Part shown: positions 22,109 to 34,000 of the stretch, in pieces
Layout of the letters: every line of letters begins with the position of its first letter
Position numbering within the stretch: the stretch's first letter is position 1
Origin: Brachypodium distachyon
Lineage: Eukaryota; Streptophyta; Magnoliopsida; Poales; Poaceae
DNA: 64,000 nt
Reading direction: 5' to 3'
Assembly (NCBI RefSeq): GCF_000005505.3
Contig: NC_016134.3
Span: forward strand, 9,716,624-9,780,623
Notes under the pieces: generated by a model
Told to the model about the DNA's origin: nothing
What the model saw: the letters and a program-made list of their open reading frames with translations, nothing else
Database searches by the model: none
Translations under genes and position numbers: made by a program

Positions 22109-23121
22109 TTGGAGCTAGGGTTTGGTCTTGCTGGACTAGAGCTGAGCGCAAGTGGAAGGAAACACGCATTTGCAGAGCGCGGCTTGTAAAGGGGGCTTTG
22201 TCGAATTCGAGTCAAATTCAATGACAAAGATGTTTAGAACAGCATTGTAAAAGGAAATTAAAGAAAAGACATGGAAAAATCTAGATTTTTTTACGCATCC
22301 ATAGGAGAGGCGTGAAGAGAGGATAGGAAAAGGAAATGATGAAGAAAATGGAAAGAGGAACGCTGACCTCTTTTGGCGAACGACAACCAACAATGGCAAG
22401 GTCAGTTAAATTTTTTTGGATGTTTCTGAATTTGAGTCAAATTTAAAGAAAAATAATTCAGTGCCAAAGATGTTTACACGTTGAATATGCAGTGACAAAG
22501 ATGTTTAGAACAGCGTTGTCGGCACTTTGAAAATTCTCATGTCACACAAATGTGAGCAATTGTGAAGACTGAAGAGCTCGGGTTAGGACTGCTGGAGCAC
22601 AGAACTTGATGGATTTCAGTTCTCGCGAGTGCTGTTGTCCCTGCTCTTTGTAGCTCTAAATCTCAAAATGGCAGACCACATCAGCTTGACAGAGAAGCCC
22701 AGAAGATAAGAGGTCATGATTGTGCCTAGCAGACGAACACATGACCTCAATCCGACAACATTCTCAGTCCACAAAGTTGAACAGAAATTACTGCCACCTG
22801 GAGCTGTCCATGGTAGAAACGTTTTCTTATGAAACAGAACCATCGAAACATTCTCTATAGAAAACAGCATATGCATCGGGAACCGAAGTCGCAAACTGGT
22901 GTCGAGCGTCAAGTGAGGCTGCTTGATAATTTCTTACATACGATCCGGCTAATGATTATCAGAAAAAGGACATCTAGCAATTAACCTAATTTACTCATCT
23001 CATTCCAATCCTCCAGTTACTCCTGAGGGAACAAGCAAAACAGGGCACTTCAGTTTCTTCAGTGAGCAGTGCAAATCAAGTCTAACAAGCTTCTCATGTC
23101 TACTTGCTGATGCTGATCCAG
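22109..23121. other. Intergenic with a partial direct repeat
   Basis: No gene. The text ttgagtcaaatt...gacaaagatgtttagaacagc(a/g)ttgt occurs at about 22205-22246 and again, split, at about 22432-22520. The 3' untranslated region of the ankyrin-TPR gene should lie in the part next to 23122. Confidence 0.4.
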
Positions 23122-26100
23122 CTAATCTTGTGCGGGGCTACAGCGAGATATCTTCAAGGATTCCATGGCCTTCCTGCACAATTTAATTACAACAGTAAGT
23201 ACGATGTCTATAGACAAAGACAAGGATTTTGAGAAAGATCATGAAGTGGTTATTGCTGTCCACTATACCGTAACCCATCTTCCATCTCGACATTCCTTGG
23301 CTCCAATTTAAGGCCGTCAAGAAATGCACAAGATGCCTTTTCATAGTCCTGAAGACAAAAGGTTAGCGCATGCTACATCAAAAATGATTCCAACAGAAAA
23401 ATGCAGAACTTGTACGTCGAAAAGGTTTTCCCACTGAAAATGCAGAACTGATCTAAGCATCTTTCTTGCACCTTAAGTAACATTAGCGCAGTTCCTTCAC
23501 GATAGCAGGCCTTTGGCCAGCCAGGTCGGAGCATCCTGCAAACCTTGGCATCCTTCAAGGCCTTCTCCCCATTACCAAAGCGAAGCCAGCATAGGCTGCT
23601 ATTTGAGAGCAACGTTGCATTACTAGGGCCAAGGGGATTAAGTGCCATTGCCTACAACAAACAAACAAACAAACAGAAGAAGCATTACAACAATTCTGCA
23701 CATTGTGCTTAGATCACTGAAATTTACTCCCTTCGATCCATAATAAGTGAATCTATTACTAACACTTATTATGGATCGGAGGGAGTAATAAAACGTATGC
23801 AGTAAACACAAATCATCGATGACCAGATTAACTTGCATAAGCATGCCAAAGGATAACTGCTCGGCAAAGACATAACCTGCTCCTGGGTATACAAAATCTG
23901 AATCCACTGACAAATATGGCTCAAACAAAAATAAAACCCAACCGATACAGAGGTACAAAAATGACATGAGTGGTCCTATTAGCATGTTCGATACAACCAT
24001 GACATGAGATATTAATTGACATGCCATTGCATGCTGTGAGAAAGTTAGTTTTATTAACAGGATCCACCTTTGGACATTACAAGTTTGTCTAGTACGCACA
24101 TATCGACTGACATAAGTTGTTCATGGACTTTTGTACAATACAACAAAGTAGAAGAAAAACAGATTTCAAGGTAGTTCCGCAAATGATGTGAACCTAAGTT
24201 ACCCACATCAGGGTAACTAACTACAGAAGATGGCCAGGCATGGCTTGAAAGAATTAGGGTTTGGGGGATTGAGGGCTAGACATAGACTGGGTGAAGAGAA
24301 CCTTAACAATTTTTAGACTAGTTTACCCCTTCCTTCTTTGAAACCTCTTACTTAGACTAATCCTGATTTGAATATAACTTCTAGATTGACACGACTCGCC
24401 TAAAAGGAAACAATCTGGACAAAGATGCCTAGTAGGCTACTTATGCATGTGGAATCTACTAGCTAATACAATGGATCCTATCTCTAAACCAATTACGAAG
24501 GCCTTCTTCTATTATCCTTCCTGGACTTCAGCTTGGTCTCAACTTCCTGGATGCTTTGCAGATCGGCCGCAAGTATCTACTAGCCAATTCCATGGACCTT
24601 ATCTTTAAACCAATTATGAAACCATTCGTCTATATCCTTCCTGGACTTCAGCTTGGTGTCAACTTCCTGGATGCCTTGCAGTCTGGCCACCAGTATTAGT
24701 CTCACACTGCCTCCAGACGTATGCGACATTGCTACTGTGTGGCCTATGTCCAGAACAATGAATTGGGTGAAATGGATGCAACAGTATGAATCATTCTGGC
24801 ACTGATCCAACTGCATCATCATTTAAAGCATGAACTACGAGAGAGCATAATTTACATAGCACATGCCATTCCATGAAGGAAACAGACAAACAAGAGTAAA
24901 ATGCATTATAGGTCCTTGGACCTGTTCTGAGCGGTCAATTATTCTATAAACTTTAACAAGCAAGATGCAATCATATACCTCTTCGTAAATTCTTGCTGCA
25001 ACAAGATAATTCCCATCCTTGAATGCCTCATTTGCTTTTGATTTGGCACTAGCAAGCATAGCTTTCTGAAACGTCGAGAGCAATCAAATCAAATGAAATA
25101 GAAGTAGCACATGTATCCCTTTCCCACATGCTCAATAGAAACGATTAGAACTCATTATTTCTCCCTGAATCAACTCAATAGTTCTACCATTCACTAAGTG
25201 GCCATCAATATTTAATTAATATTAGACCACCTGTTTCCCCATATAATTATAACTAATTCTCCCTGAATAAACTCAATAGTTTTAGTACTCACTACAACAA
25301 CAATAAGAACTCTTGAACTTTAACTCTTTGGGACGAATCAATAATCACTCTTGAACGCCTCATGTGCTCTAAATTTGCACTAGAAAGCATCGGTTTACCA
25401 AACATTGAGAACAATAAATGATATAAAGATTCAGTACCACGCTTAATCCCTTCTGCACATGCTCAGTAGAAGCGATTATAAGTTCATAACTAGTTACTCC
25501 ATAAATCAAGGAAATATGTCAACTCAATAGTTACTTACACCACTTATGAAGTGGTTATGTTACCTGAATTTCTGAATGATTTTTTCTATCCAAATTGGTT
25601 AAAAATCAACATGACTAGTTTAGCACTTACAGTTGTCAAAAGAGTTCACGACACATAATTATCATCTTGTCAATACACAGGGATAACAATAACTACTACT
25701 GATGTTGCAGACTTGCATGCCACAAACTTAGCATGCAATGTGCCGTAAAAAAATCACATCAAAATGAATACGGAATTATAATAGAATAGATAAAGGTAAA
25801 TATTTAAATTGCTTTCAACCAAATCTTATTGCCCCAAATGACTTATCCTGTTCTGTTTGTATTTTTCTCCACTACCCCCCTTTTTTCCCTGTATAGTGGC
25901 GACTCTTCTAATAAATTATACTGTCAGAGCCTCACCTACAGTTTCCGGTCAACAAAAAATGACTTGGCGTGGAACACATGTGACATATTTTCGTTTCACC
26001 GGCCCAAAGCTAAAAAAGAGTGCAGCAGTACAATTGGCATACAACATTCACAATCAATCTAGTCCTTAGACAGCAATTGTAGTTCAATACAGTAAAAAGG

Positions 26101-29100
26101 GAGAGTGAAGTGTATGGTTTTAAGCACTTTTCTCAATTTACAATAATGAATTTCAAAAACATCAAATTACGGAAGTCTCCATCACAAAGCTAACACCAAA
26201 CATGCACACTCAAACTGTTTATATAAATGTAATAATGGTGTTCTAAATTATACCTTCTCTGGGCGCACTGATTTTACATGACTAATAATTCCATCAACAC
26301 TCCACTCACGTACACCAGGAATAAGAGAAGTGACTGGAAATAGGATCTCCACATCTTCACGCCTACCAGAACGTGCAGCAATTTCTATAGGAGCACGTCC
26401 CAACTGCCAAGATAACAAGCAGGATTAACTTCACTTAGTATTTGACAACACAAAATGACAAAGCTGGAGCATGCAAGCTATTACAAGCGTCGAGCATATG
26501 GTATAAAATGAAATATATGCTAAAGATTAGCATACCATTAACATTATCTGTTAAAGAACCAAGTAGTGATCTTATATTGTAACAATGAGCACATATAGCA
26601 TGTGATCTGTTGCTCCGGAGAGCAACCGCACTCCGCACGCAACACAAGAACGAATTGTTACTTTAGGCGATCATTAGGTGATAATACAATCCCAAGAACT
26701 TCCAAGATGAATCACATAAGCAATAACTCCCATATCTGCATTTTCTGCTTCATTTTTTCCTCCAAACTGTCAACACATTTGCATCCAACAATCCAATGAA
26801 TTCTTGGTAAGTTTACTTGTTTGTTCAAAGGAAACTCTAAGGTAAGTTCTTCCTATCTGCTAGATAGCCCATAGCCATCACATGCTTCTCCAGATAATCA
26901 AATAGAAATCACACTGAATTTCAAATGTAGCTACGTTGTTTCATGTAAGAAACAGCATTTTTTTTTTGTACTCTACTCTATACAGGATAAATCTAAGAAG
27001 ACTACCAAAACAGACCTGCAAAATAGAAAATCCATCAAAATAGTTGTCTTACAGTTTACAATTGAAGATGGAAAACCAATAATGTTGAACTGATTAATTA
27101 CTAAGATATGTCCTGTCCTGTTAGGAACGAAAGCATTCGTGTAGCAGCAAGGTACAACAGCTTACACTGTCAGGAACATTTGCATCTGCACCAGCCAGAA
27201 CTAAGCACTTCAGGATGTCAGTTGCGCCAGCAGTGGCAGCGATCATTAAGGGTGTCTCTTTACCAACACCATCCACATCAGCACCGGCCTAACAGTAAAA
27301 AGCTTACGTTATATGCTTCATCTGAACACACATACATTGCAATTCTTGATTGTTATGATCACATTAGGAAAAATTAAATAAGACAGTACAATAACTCCTT
27401 TCTACATTACAAGCTAAGTGCATGTGTGTTGCTACAGATTTTACAAAATTTTGTTTAAATGCTTGTGCCCTCATATTTCCCAATTTTGTGCTACTGTTAC
27501 AAAATGTAGATCAATCCAATCAACTGCTAACCAGAAGAATGTGACATGCAAACCTACCACATAAATGGATGGCAATTGCAGTGATTTCGTGGCAATCTAA
27601 GTAGTCTTGGTGGAGTGAATAGACAGCCACCAACTTAAACTTTTATAAGAGTGGAGAAGTACAGTAGCCTGTAAATTGATGTCTGAAGATGACATACCTC
27701 AAGCAGGAGTTGCACACATTTCAGTGAGTGTGCAATAGTAGCAAGAACAAGAGCTGTATAACCAGTACCACTCAAAGCTTTCTTATGCTGTCAAGAAATT
27801 AAGAAATAAAAATCCCATATAACTACAGTGAGCATAAACTTAAAGAAGGTTCCATATAACTACAGTGAGCATAAAACTTAAAGGGAGGCGTGAAGAACTA
27901 TAAGATAGATAGTGGATATAACCATGTCATTATGAGCAAAAGAACTTCTATAAAAACAATGACGACAAAATTAACAAAGACAAGTAACAATAGTAAATGA
28001 ATTACTCTCTCATGCTATACATGAAAAGTTAATGAATCCTCCTCAATCGTCTAGGATGTCCCCGGCCACCCCCAAAATGCATATGAAAGAAAGGCAGATC
28101 AAAATAATGAGTTTCCAGCCCAACAAAGTTAATGGCCATACAAGAGCAAAACTCAATCTTAACAGTCTTGTGCATTAAAGGTCAGGCACTAAAAAAGATA
28201 TAATAACACTGCAAAGCAAGATTTTACATGAACAAGCTAGAGTGGTACTGCATCGAATCATTGCCCAAGCCAGTTAAGTTTTCAACTTATCAGACTGTCA
28301 TGCAAGGACACTAGGAACTAAAAGTGCTGTGTACGAGTCGGATTATACATACGCTAGAAAACAGAAACATGTGTACACCTAGGTCTCTGGACTCCACCTG
28401 GTTGCTGGTGAACATGTGTGGTGAAACAGGAAAATTTCACATGGAAAAGTAGACTACAGGATGATCTGCAGATCAGAGAAAGTGGGATTTATTTGAAAAA
28501 GAGCACCAGTGTTGCTCATAATACCGAGGCACAATATTGACGACTGACGAGACTATGCTTAAGAACTGGAGCAGGTGAAGAGTCGGACTCCACTAGATTA
28601 AGGTTTAAACGTTAGAAGGAACAAAAAACACAAGTATAACACACAAAGTTCACATAAAAAAACAAATAGGATAAAGATGCTGGACAGGAAAAAAGTCAAA
28701 TAACAAACTGTTATTGCAGATTTTACCATTCTAAATAGCAAGAAAGTTCATAAAAAAAGGACAATATGGGGCTGGTGCTTACATCTGCATGGTGGTCCAA
28801 CAAAACCTTAAGAATATCATCCCGCCCATGAGTAGCAGCATAATGCAGTACAGTCCCACCATGATTTAGTGTATCAGGGTGAGCTCCTTTGGAGAGTAAG
28901 AGCTCAACCATTCCAACATCTCCTGGATACAAAATACAAGATATATCATGAGTCAACCATAGATACTTTGTTGTAAATTAGAAGACATACAGCAAGCCAC
29001 GAGATACAGAGTTAATGATCAAGGCTTGGGAATTGATGGAGCAGGCCGAATTTGGACACGAGAGCATGTTTAAACTTTTGGAACCTTGACAAACTAAATT

Positions 29101-30054
29101 GACAATGGCATGGAAAAAAGAAAAGGCCTGCTAGTTGAAGAACTTTCTACAAAACAGCATGCCACTATAAAGAATATCCAATCAGTACTGCTTTACTCCA
29201 TCCCACTGATATATGGGCCCCCACACGTCACACATGAATAAGAAACACTTAAAAAAGATGAGCATGCGTAGTGGACAGATGGATGCTACCTTGCGAGGCG
29301 GCGAAATGGAGCGGGGTATACCCATCGGCGTCGAGCATCTCTGTATCAGCACCTTGCTCAAGGAAGTAACGCGCCAACTCCATATTCTGACGGGCAAGGG
29401 CGGCATCCAGAGGCGTTGTGCCTGTCAGGGAGGGGACACCATGGTTAACAATCAGAAAAGCTTTAAATTCAGCACACAAACACAAAAACAGCCTATGAAA
29501 CTCCACGCCAGTGTCTAATCAACGAGGACCGAGGATGATTGTGCAGCATGCGCGCGAACGAGAGAGCTGAGGAAAACATTTGGGGAAAAAAGAGGAGGGC
29601 TTTGCATTGCAGTTGCAGAAGCAGGCAGTACGGCATACCGTGGGGGCCGAGGACATCGATGTCCATCCGGACGTGCTCGACGAGGTAGCGGCAGACGGGG
29701 AGGCTCCCGCCGAGCGCGGCGCGGTGGAGGAGGCCCATGCCGAAGCCGTCCCGGACGGCCTCCAGCTTCTCCGCCAGGCGGCGGCCCTCCGCGCCCCTCC
29801 CCAGCACCCTCACCGCCTCTGAAACCAATCCGCACCAAAAATTCTTCAGCGACCCAAGGGAAGGAAGGGAGAAAGAATCGCGGGTTAGGCGAGGGCGTAG
29901 TACTCTTGACGGTGCGGAGGTCGCCTTCGAAGGCGGCCTGGAGGAAGCCGAGGTCGAAGTCGGGGTTGGCGATGAGGCTCGGGTCCCAGTCTGGGAGGGC
30001 GGCGCCGGCGCCGCCGGGGTGGTGGTGGAGAGGCGGATGCGGTAGGGTCGCCAT
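23122..30054 (-). CDS. Ankyrin repeat-TPR protein, left copy
   Basis: Eleven exons on the minus strand: 30054-29904, 29818-29639, 29421-29290, 28922-28783, 27787-27698, 27288-27166, 26403-26254, 25065-24979, 23651-23472, 23348-23269 and 23173-23122. All junctions are GT-AG and in phase, giving 454 residues with no lesion. Start MATLPHPPLHHHPGGAG is preferred over an in-frame upstream ATG at 30171 because the paralog's homology begins here. Residues ~75-300 form about six ankyrin repeats (for example GYTPLHFAASQG, GGTVLHYAATHGRDD, KETPLMIAATAGATD). Residues ~323-440 form a TPR region (KANEAFKDGNYLVAARIYEE, NATLLSNSSLCWLRFG, KACYREGTALMLL). Ankyrin-TPR proteins are protein-protein adaptors; the exact partner is unknown. 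The gene is divergently paired with the intact paralog at 31028-37749. Confidence 0.9.
23727..23785. mobile_element. Short Stowaway MITE in intron 8
   Basis: A 59-bp near-perfect hairpin, CTCCCTTCGATCCATAATAA against its inverted partner, is flanked by TA on both sides. It lies in intron 8 of the left ankyrin-TPR gene and has no counterpart in the right copy. Confidence 0.85.
24455..24694. repeat. Tandem duplication, 120-bp unit, two copies
   Basis: 24455-24574 and 24575-24694 match closely (tctactagc(t/c)aat, ccttcctggacttcagcttg, aacttcctggatgc(t/c)ttgca). It lies in intron 8 of the left ankyrin-TPR gene. A related single copy occurs inverted near 36480-36550 in intron 8 of the right gene. 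Confidence 0.85.
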
Positions 30055-31027
30055 GGCCGCGGCGCGAGGGGAGGGGAGGTAGGGTTTTGGGGGACGAGGG
30101 CGGGAAGGCAGCGAGCGAGAAAAAGAAGACAAAGGAATGGGAATGGAAGCCGAGTTTGTTGCTGGTCTCACTTTACTTTTTTTTTTTTGACTCCTGTTCT
30201 CCGAGGAACAGATCCCGAGGCTCCGATAAATATCTATCGGACACGAATATATTCATGTTCAATATATTTAAAAAGGAAATCATATTGGAGGTGCATGAGA
30301 ACTTTGACGCATATAAATTTGAGAACGTTGCATCGTTATCACCAAACTTGTCTTGCGGAATCATTTCGGGTCCAGCATAATTTCAATGAGGTGGCGTTCG
30401 GAATCTTTCCGCGATCCATTTTTTTTAAATCCATCGCACAGTCTACTCTCTCTCCCGCGTAATCAAGTTCATTTTTTCTAATTAAAAAAGCTCGCAAAGG
30501 TCGTTCTTTCATTCATCAGCTCTTGACTCCTCATCTCCCATGCGACAACCTTGAGGCGAACCGTGCGGAGATTATCATCGGCGGAAAACGGATCGTCGAC
30601 GGCCGCGAGCATAGCAATTTTTTTGAACGAAAACCATTCTTTTAACTAGAGTTTATTAAATCCAAGACACTTATTACGAATCGGATGAAATAAAGCACAG
30701 TAATATAAAATTACATCACTGATTTCTTAAATACGGAGTATGAGGAAAAAATGTGTTGCGGATTACTTGTTATTGATGCAAACTACATCTCGAAATGCTT
30801 ACCACCCTGTGAAAAATAAAAAAAACAATGCGTGCACGGTCCAAAAGAAAAAAACGAAACACGTGGTTGATGATAATCCCAAGAGAATAAAAAAATGCAA
30901 AAGCTACACGAACTTCGGCTTCCATTCGCATTCCTTTGTCTTCTTCTTCCTCCTCCTCCGCTCCCTCCCTCTTCCCGCCCTCTTCCTCCAAACCCCAGCC
31001 CAAAACCCTACCTCCCTCCGGCGGGCC
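30055..31027. promoter_or_regulatory. Bidirectional promoter region of the ankyrin-TPR pair
   Basis: The start codons of the two paralogs face away from each other across 973 bp. The segment near 30170-30185 has a T-run, and a part around 30660-30735 looks like a Stowaway remnant (cttattacgaatcgg ... tacggagta). CT-rich leader sequence at 30925-31020 precedes the right gene. This is the centre of the inverted duplication. Shared control is inferred from position only. Confidence 0.5.
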
Positions 31028-34000
31028 ATGGCGCCGCAGCCGCCGCTCCAACCACCGGCCGCCTTCGACGACTACGGCCTCCCTCCCTGTGACCCCACCC
31101 TCACCTCCTACTTCGACCAGGGCTTCCTCAAGGCCGCCTACGACGGCGACCTCAGCGACGTCAGGAGTACGCCGCAATCGCCATCCCCCCCTACACTCTT
31201 CTGCTGCCGTTGTTAACTCATCGGCGATTTCTTTCTTTTCCAGAGGGGGCGAAGGTGGTGGGGCGGGGCTTGGAAGGCCGCCGCCTCGCCGAGAGGCTGG
31301 GCGCCGTCAGGGACGGGATCGGCATGGGCCTGCTCCACTCCGCCGCGCTCGGCGGCAGCCTCCCGGTCTGCCGCTTCCTCGTCGAGGACCTCCGCCTCGA
31401 CATCGACGCCGCCGGCCCGCACGGTGCGTGCGTGCGTCGTCCGTACACCTGCCAAAACCAAAACCTTCTCCTTTTTCTGCTCTCTCACTCACGCGCACGA
31501 TCGATAACCCTGGTTGTAACTGCAGTGGGTAGCTATGTTTGTTTCCTTCCTCCGATGCGGCTGGATTAATTTGTGCGTGTGCGCTCAGTGAGCAGCTCTG
31601 CTTATCAGTGCTTAATTTGGTGTGCCCCCTGACAGGCGAAACACCTCTGACCTTTGCGATGGGCATTCAGAACGTGGCTATGGTGCGTTACATTCTTGAG
31701 CAAGGTGCTGATCCAGAGAAGGCCAACGCCAAAGGGAGTACTCCTCTCCATTTCGCCACTGGAATAGGTATGTCACGATCTCTACTCTACGCATAACTGT
31801 CTTTCCAAGGTGTTCTTTTTGTTCGCGTGTACTGCCGCGTGAGGAGGAGTGATGACCCCATATATCAGTGAGACGGCAAGCAACAATTTTTTGACTGGAT
31901 ATGCCCTATATAGTGCCAAATTTCTGAAGAAAGGGAGTAAGGTGTTGGCTGTATGGGAAAGTTCTTCCTTTCACCCCCATAGGCATCATATCATGGAGGA
32001 AAAGAACTAGCAAGCCTTTTATTTTTCTACGACACTGTTAATTTAATATAACCATGTCCAGAAAGTTTAAAAAATGCTCTTTTCTCCAAATTCGGTGTAC
32101 TCGATCAATTAACATGCCACACAACTATTGGCTTCTATTTTGGTATGTCTTCTAATTATTTAGACGTTATTTCTCTAATATCATATTAGCATATGTTACA
32201 TAGGCTGACACTTAACAAAAATCGCTGTGGAGACAAGGAGCTACAACAAATAATCTATAGCCAACTCGTGATATATCCTGTATATTTTATCCAGGAAACC
32301 TTGAAATCGTAGAGCTCTTACTTTCCAATGGAGCTTGTGTCAATGGATTAAGTCTTGGTGGGACAGCATTACATGCTGCTGTCCATGATGGGCGGGATGA
32401 TATTGTGAAGGTTTTGCTGGACAACCATGCAGATGTAAGTGATTCCCATCTTTTCTTTTTTCTGAAACTTGTTTGTGATTCACCCTATTAAGAAATTTTA
32501 TCATATTTCAGTTTTTTCATCTGGTTGGTTTTGTCACATTGCACTTCTGCTTTTATTCCTTCTAGCTGTAAGCTGTAATCATGTACCACCTGCTTCAGTT
32601 TTCAAACCCTAGTGTAGTCATCAATATTTTGCCTTGGTAACATGAGCAATGTTGTTGATCTTTTCTCCAAACCAATCCCATTTTCTCTAATCTACAGATC
32701 AACTTGTAGTGTCCTTTTGAGAGCTGAATTTTCCTGTTTCACTGCACATGTTCCGTGGAGTCGTGAGACCTGACTGTATACATGCTTTGTTTTCTAGCAC
32801 ATGCATAAACTGACCGTATAAACTTTACACGATGCTTCTAGTTTCTTCCATCCTTGCATGATGTAATCTGACAAGTGGAACTGGACGTGCTTGTAGCAAT
32901 GTTATAATGTATTGCTATAATGCGTTCATGTGTAAGGTCTTGCCTGTGCAGCGTTCCTATATTTTTATTAGTGGTTGACCGTTAGTGCACAACGGATGTT
33001 GAGGTCTAGCTCTATCTCTTGTATGGCCATGGAGTTCCTGGGCTGGAAACTCATTGTTATCCTTTTTTATCTGTCTTCCTTTCCTACGCATTTTTAGCAG
33101 TGGTCATGGACTTCCCAGACATATCATGAGGATTACATCAACTTATGTAGATATTATGATAAGCTAATTCATTACTTTTGCCATGTTTGTGTATGCTAAT
33201 TTTGTTATTTCAGCTTTTTGACAAAGCTTTTACTCATGTTGTCATGGTTATATCTAATATATATTCTGTTTATACTTTAGTAATATGGGATTACTAATTT
33301 CTTAATTTCTCAACAGCATAAGATAACTTTGAGTGGTACTGGTTATACAGCTCTTGTTATTGCTACTATGGTGGGCTCACTGAAATGTGTGAAGCTCCTG
33401 CTTGAGGTATGTCATCCTCATACATCGACTTACAGGTTACTGTAAACATGTACAAAGAGGACTTACTGAAACTTCACTGAATTTTTGTAATTCTCCTAAA
33501 AATGATTATCACAATCACAAATTGCAACTTATATGTGTTCATATGAAAACATATAACCCAGGTTTTGTAATCTTAGGCCGGTGCTGATGTGGATGGCAAA
33601 TCTAATGAGACGCCCTTAATGTTTGCTGCCAGTACTGGTGGCTTAACTGACATCCTGAAGTGCTTAGTCCTGGCTGGTGCAGATGCTAATGTTACTGACA
33701 GTGTAAGCTGTTGTGCCTTGCTGCTACATGCATGCTTTCGTCCCTAACAGGAGATATCTCGGCACTCCATAGTCAAATTGTAAACTGGAAGACAACTATT
33801 CTGATGGATTCGCTATTTAGTAGTCTGTTTTTTGTAGTTTTGTTAGATTTACCATGGTAGAGTACAATGAAATAAATGTTGTTTGTCACATGAAAAAACA
33901 AAGCTACATTTGAAATTCAGTATGTGGTTCTATTTGATTATTTGGAGAAACATGTGATGGCTATAGGCTGTCTACTAGACAGGAAGAACTTACTTTCGAG

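Noticed and set aside
30087..30171. Upstream in-frame ATG at 30171 as the start of the left ankyrin-TPR protein.
   Set aside because: Homology with the paralog begins at the ATG at 30054, and the extra stretch is proline/serine-rich like a leader.
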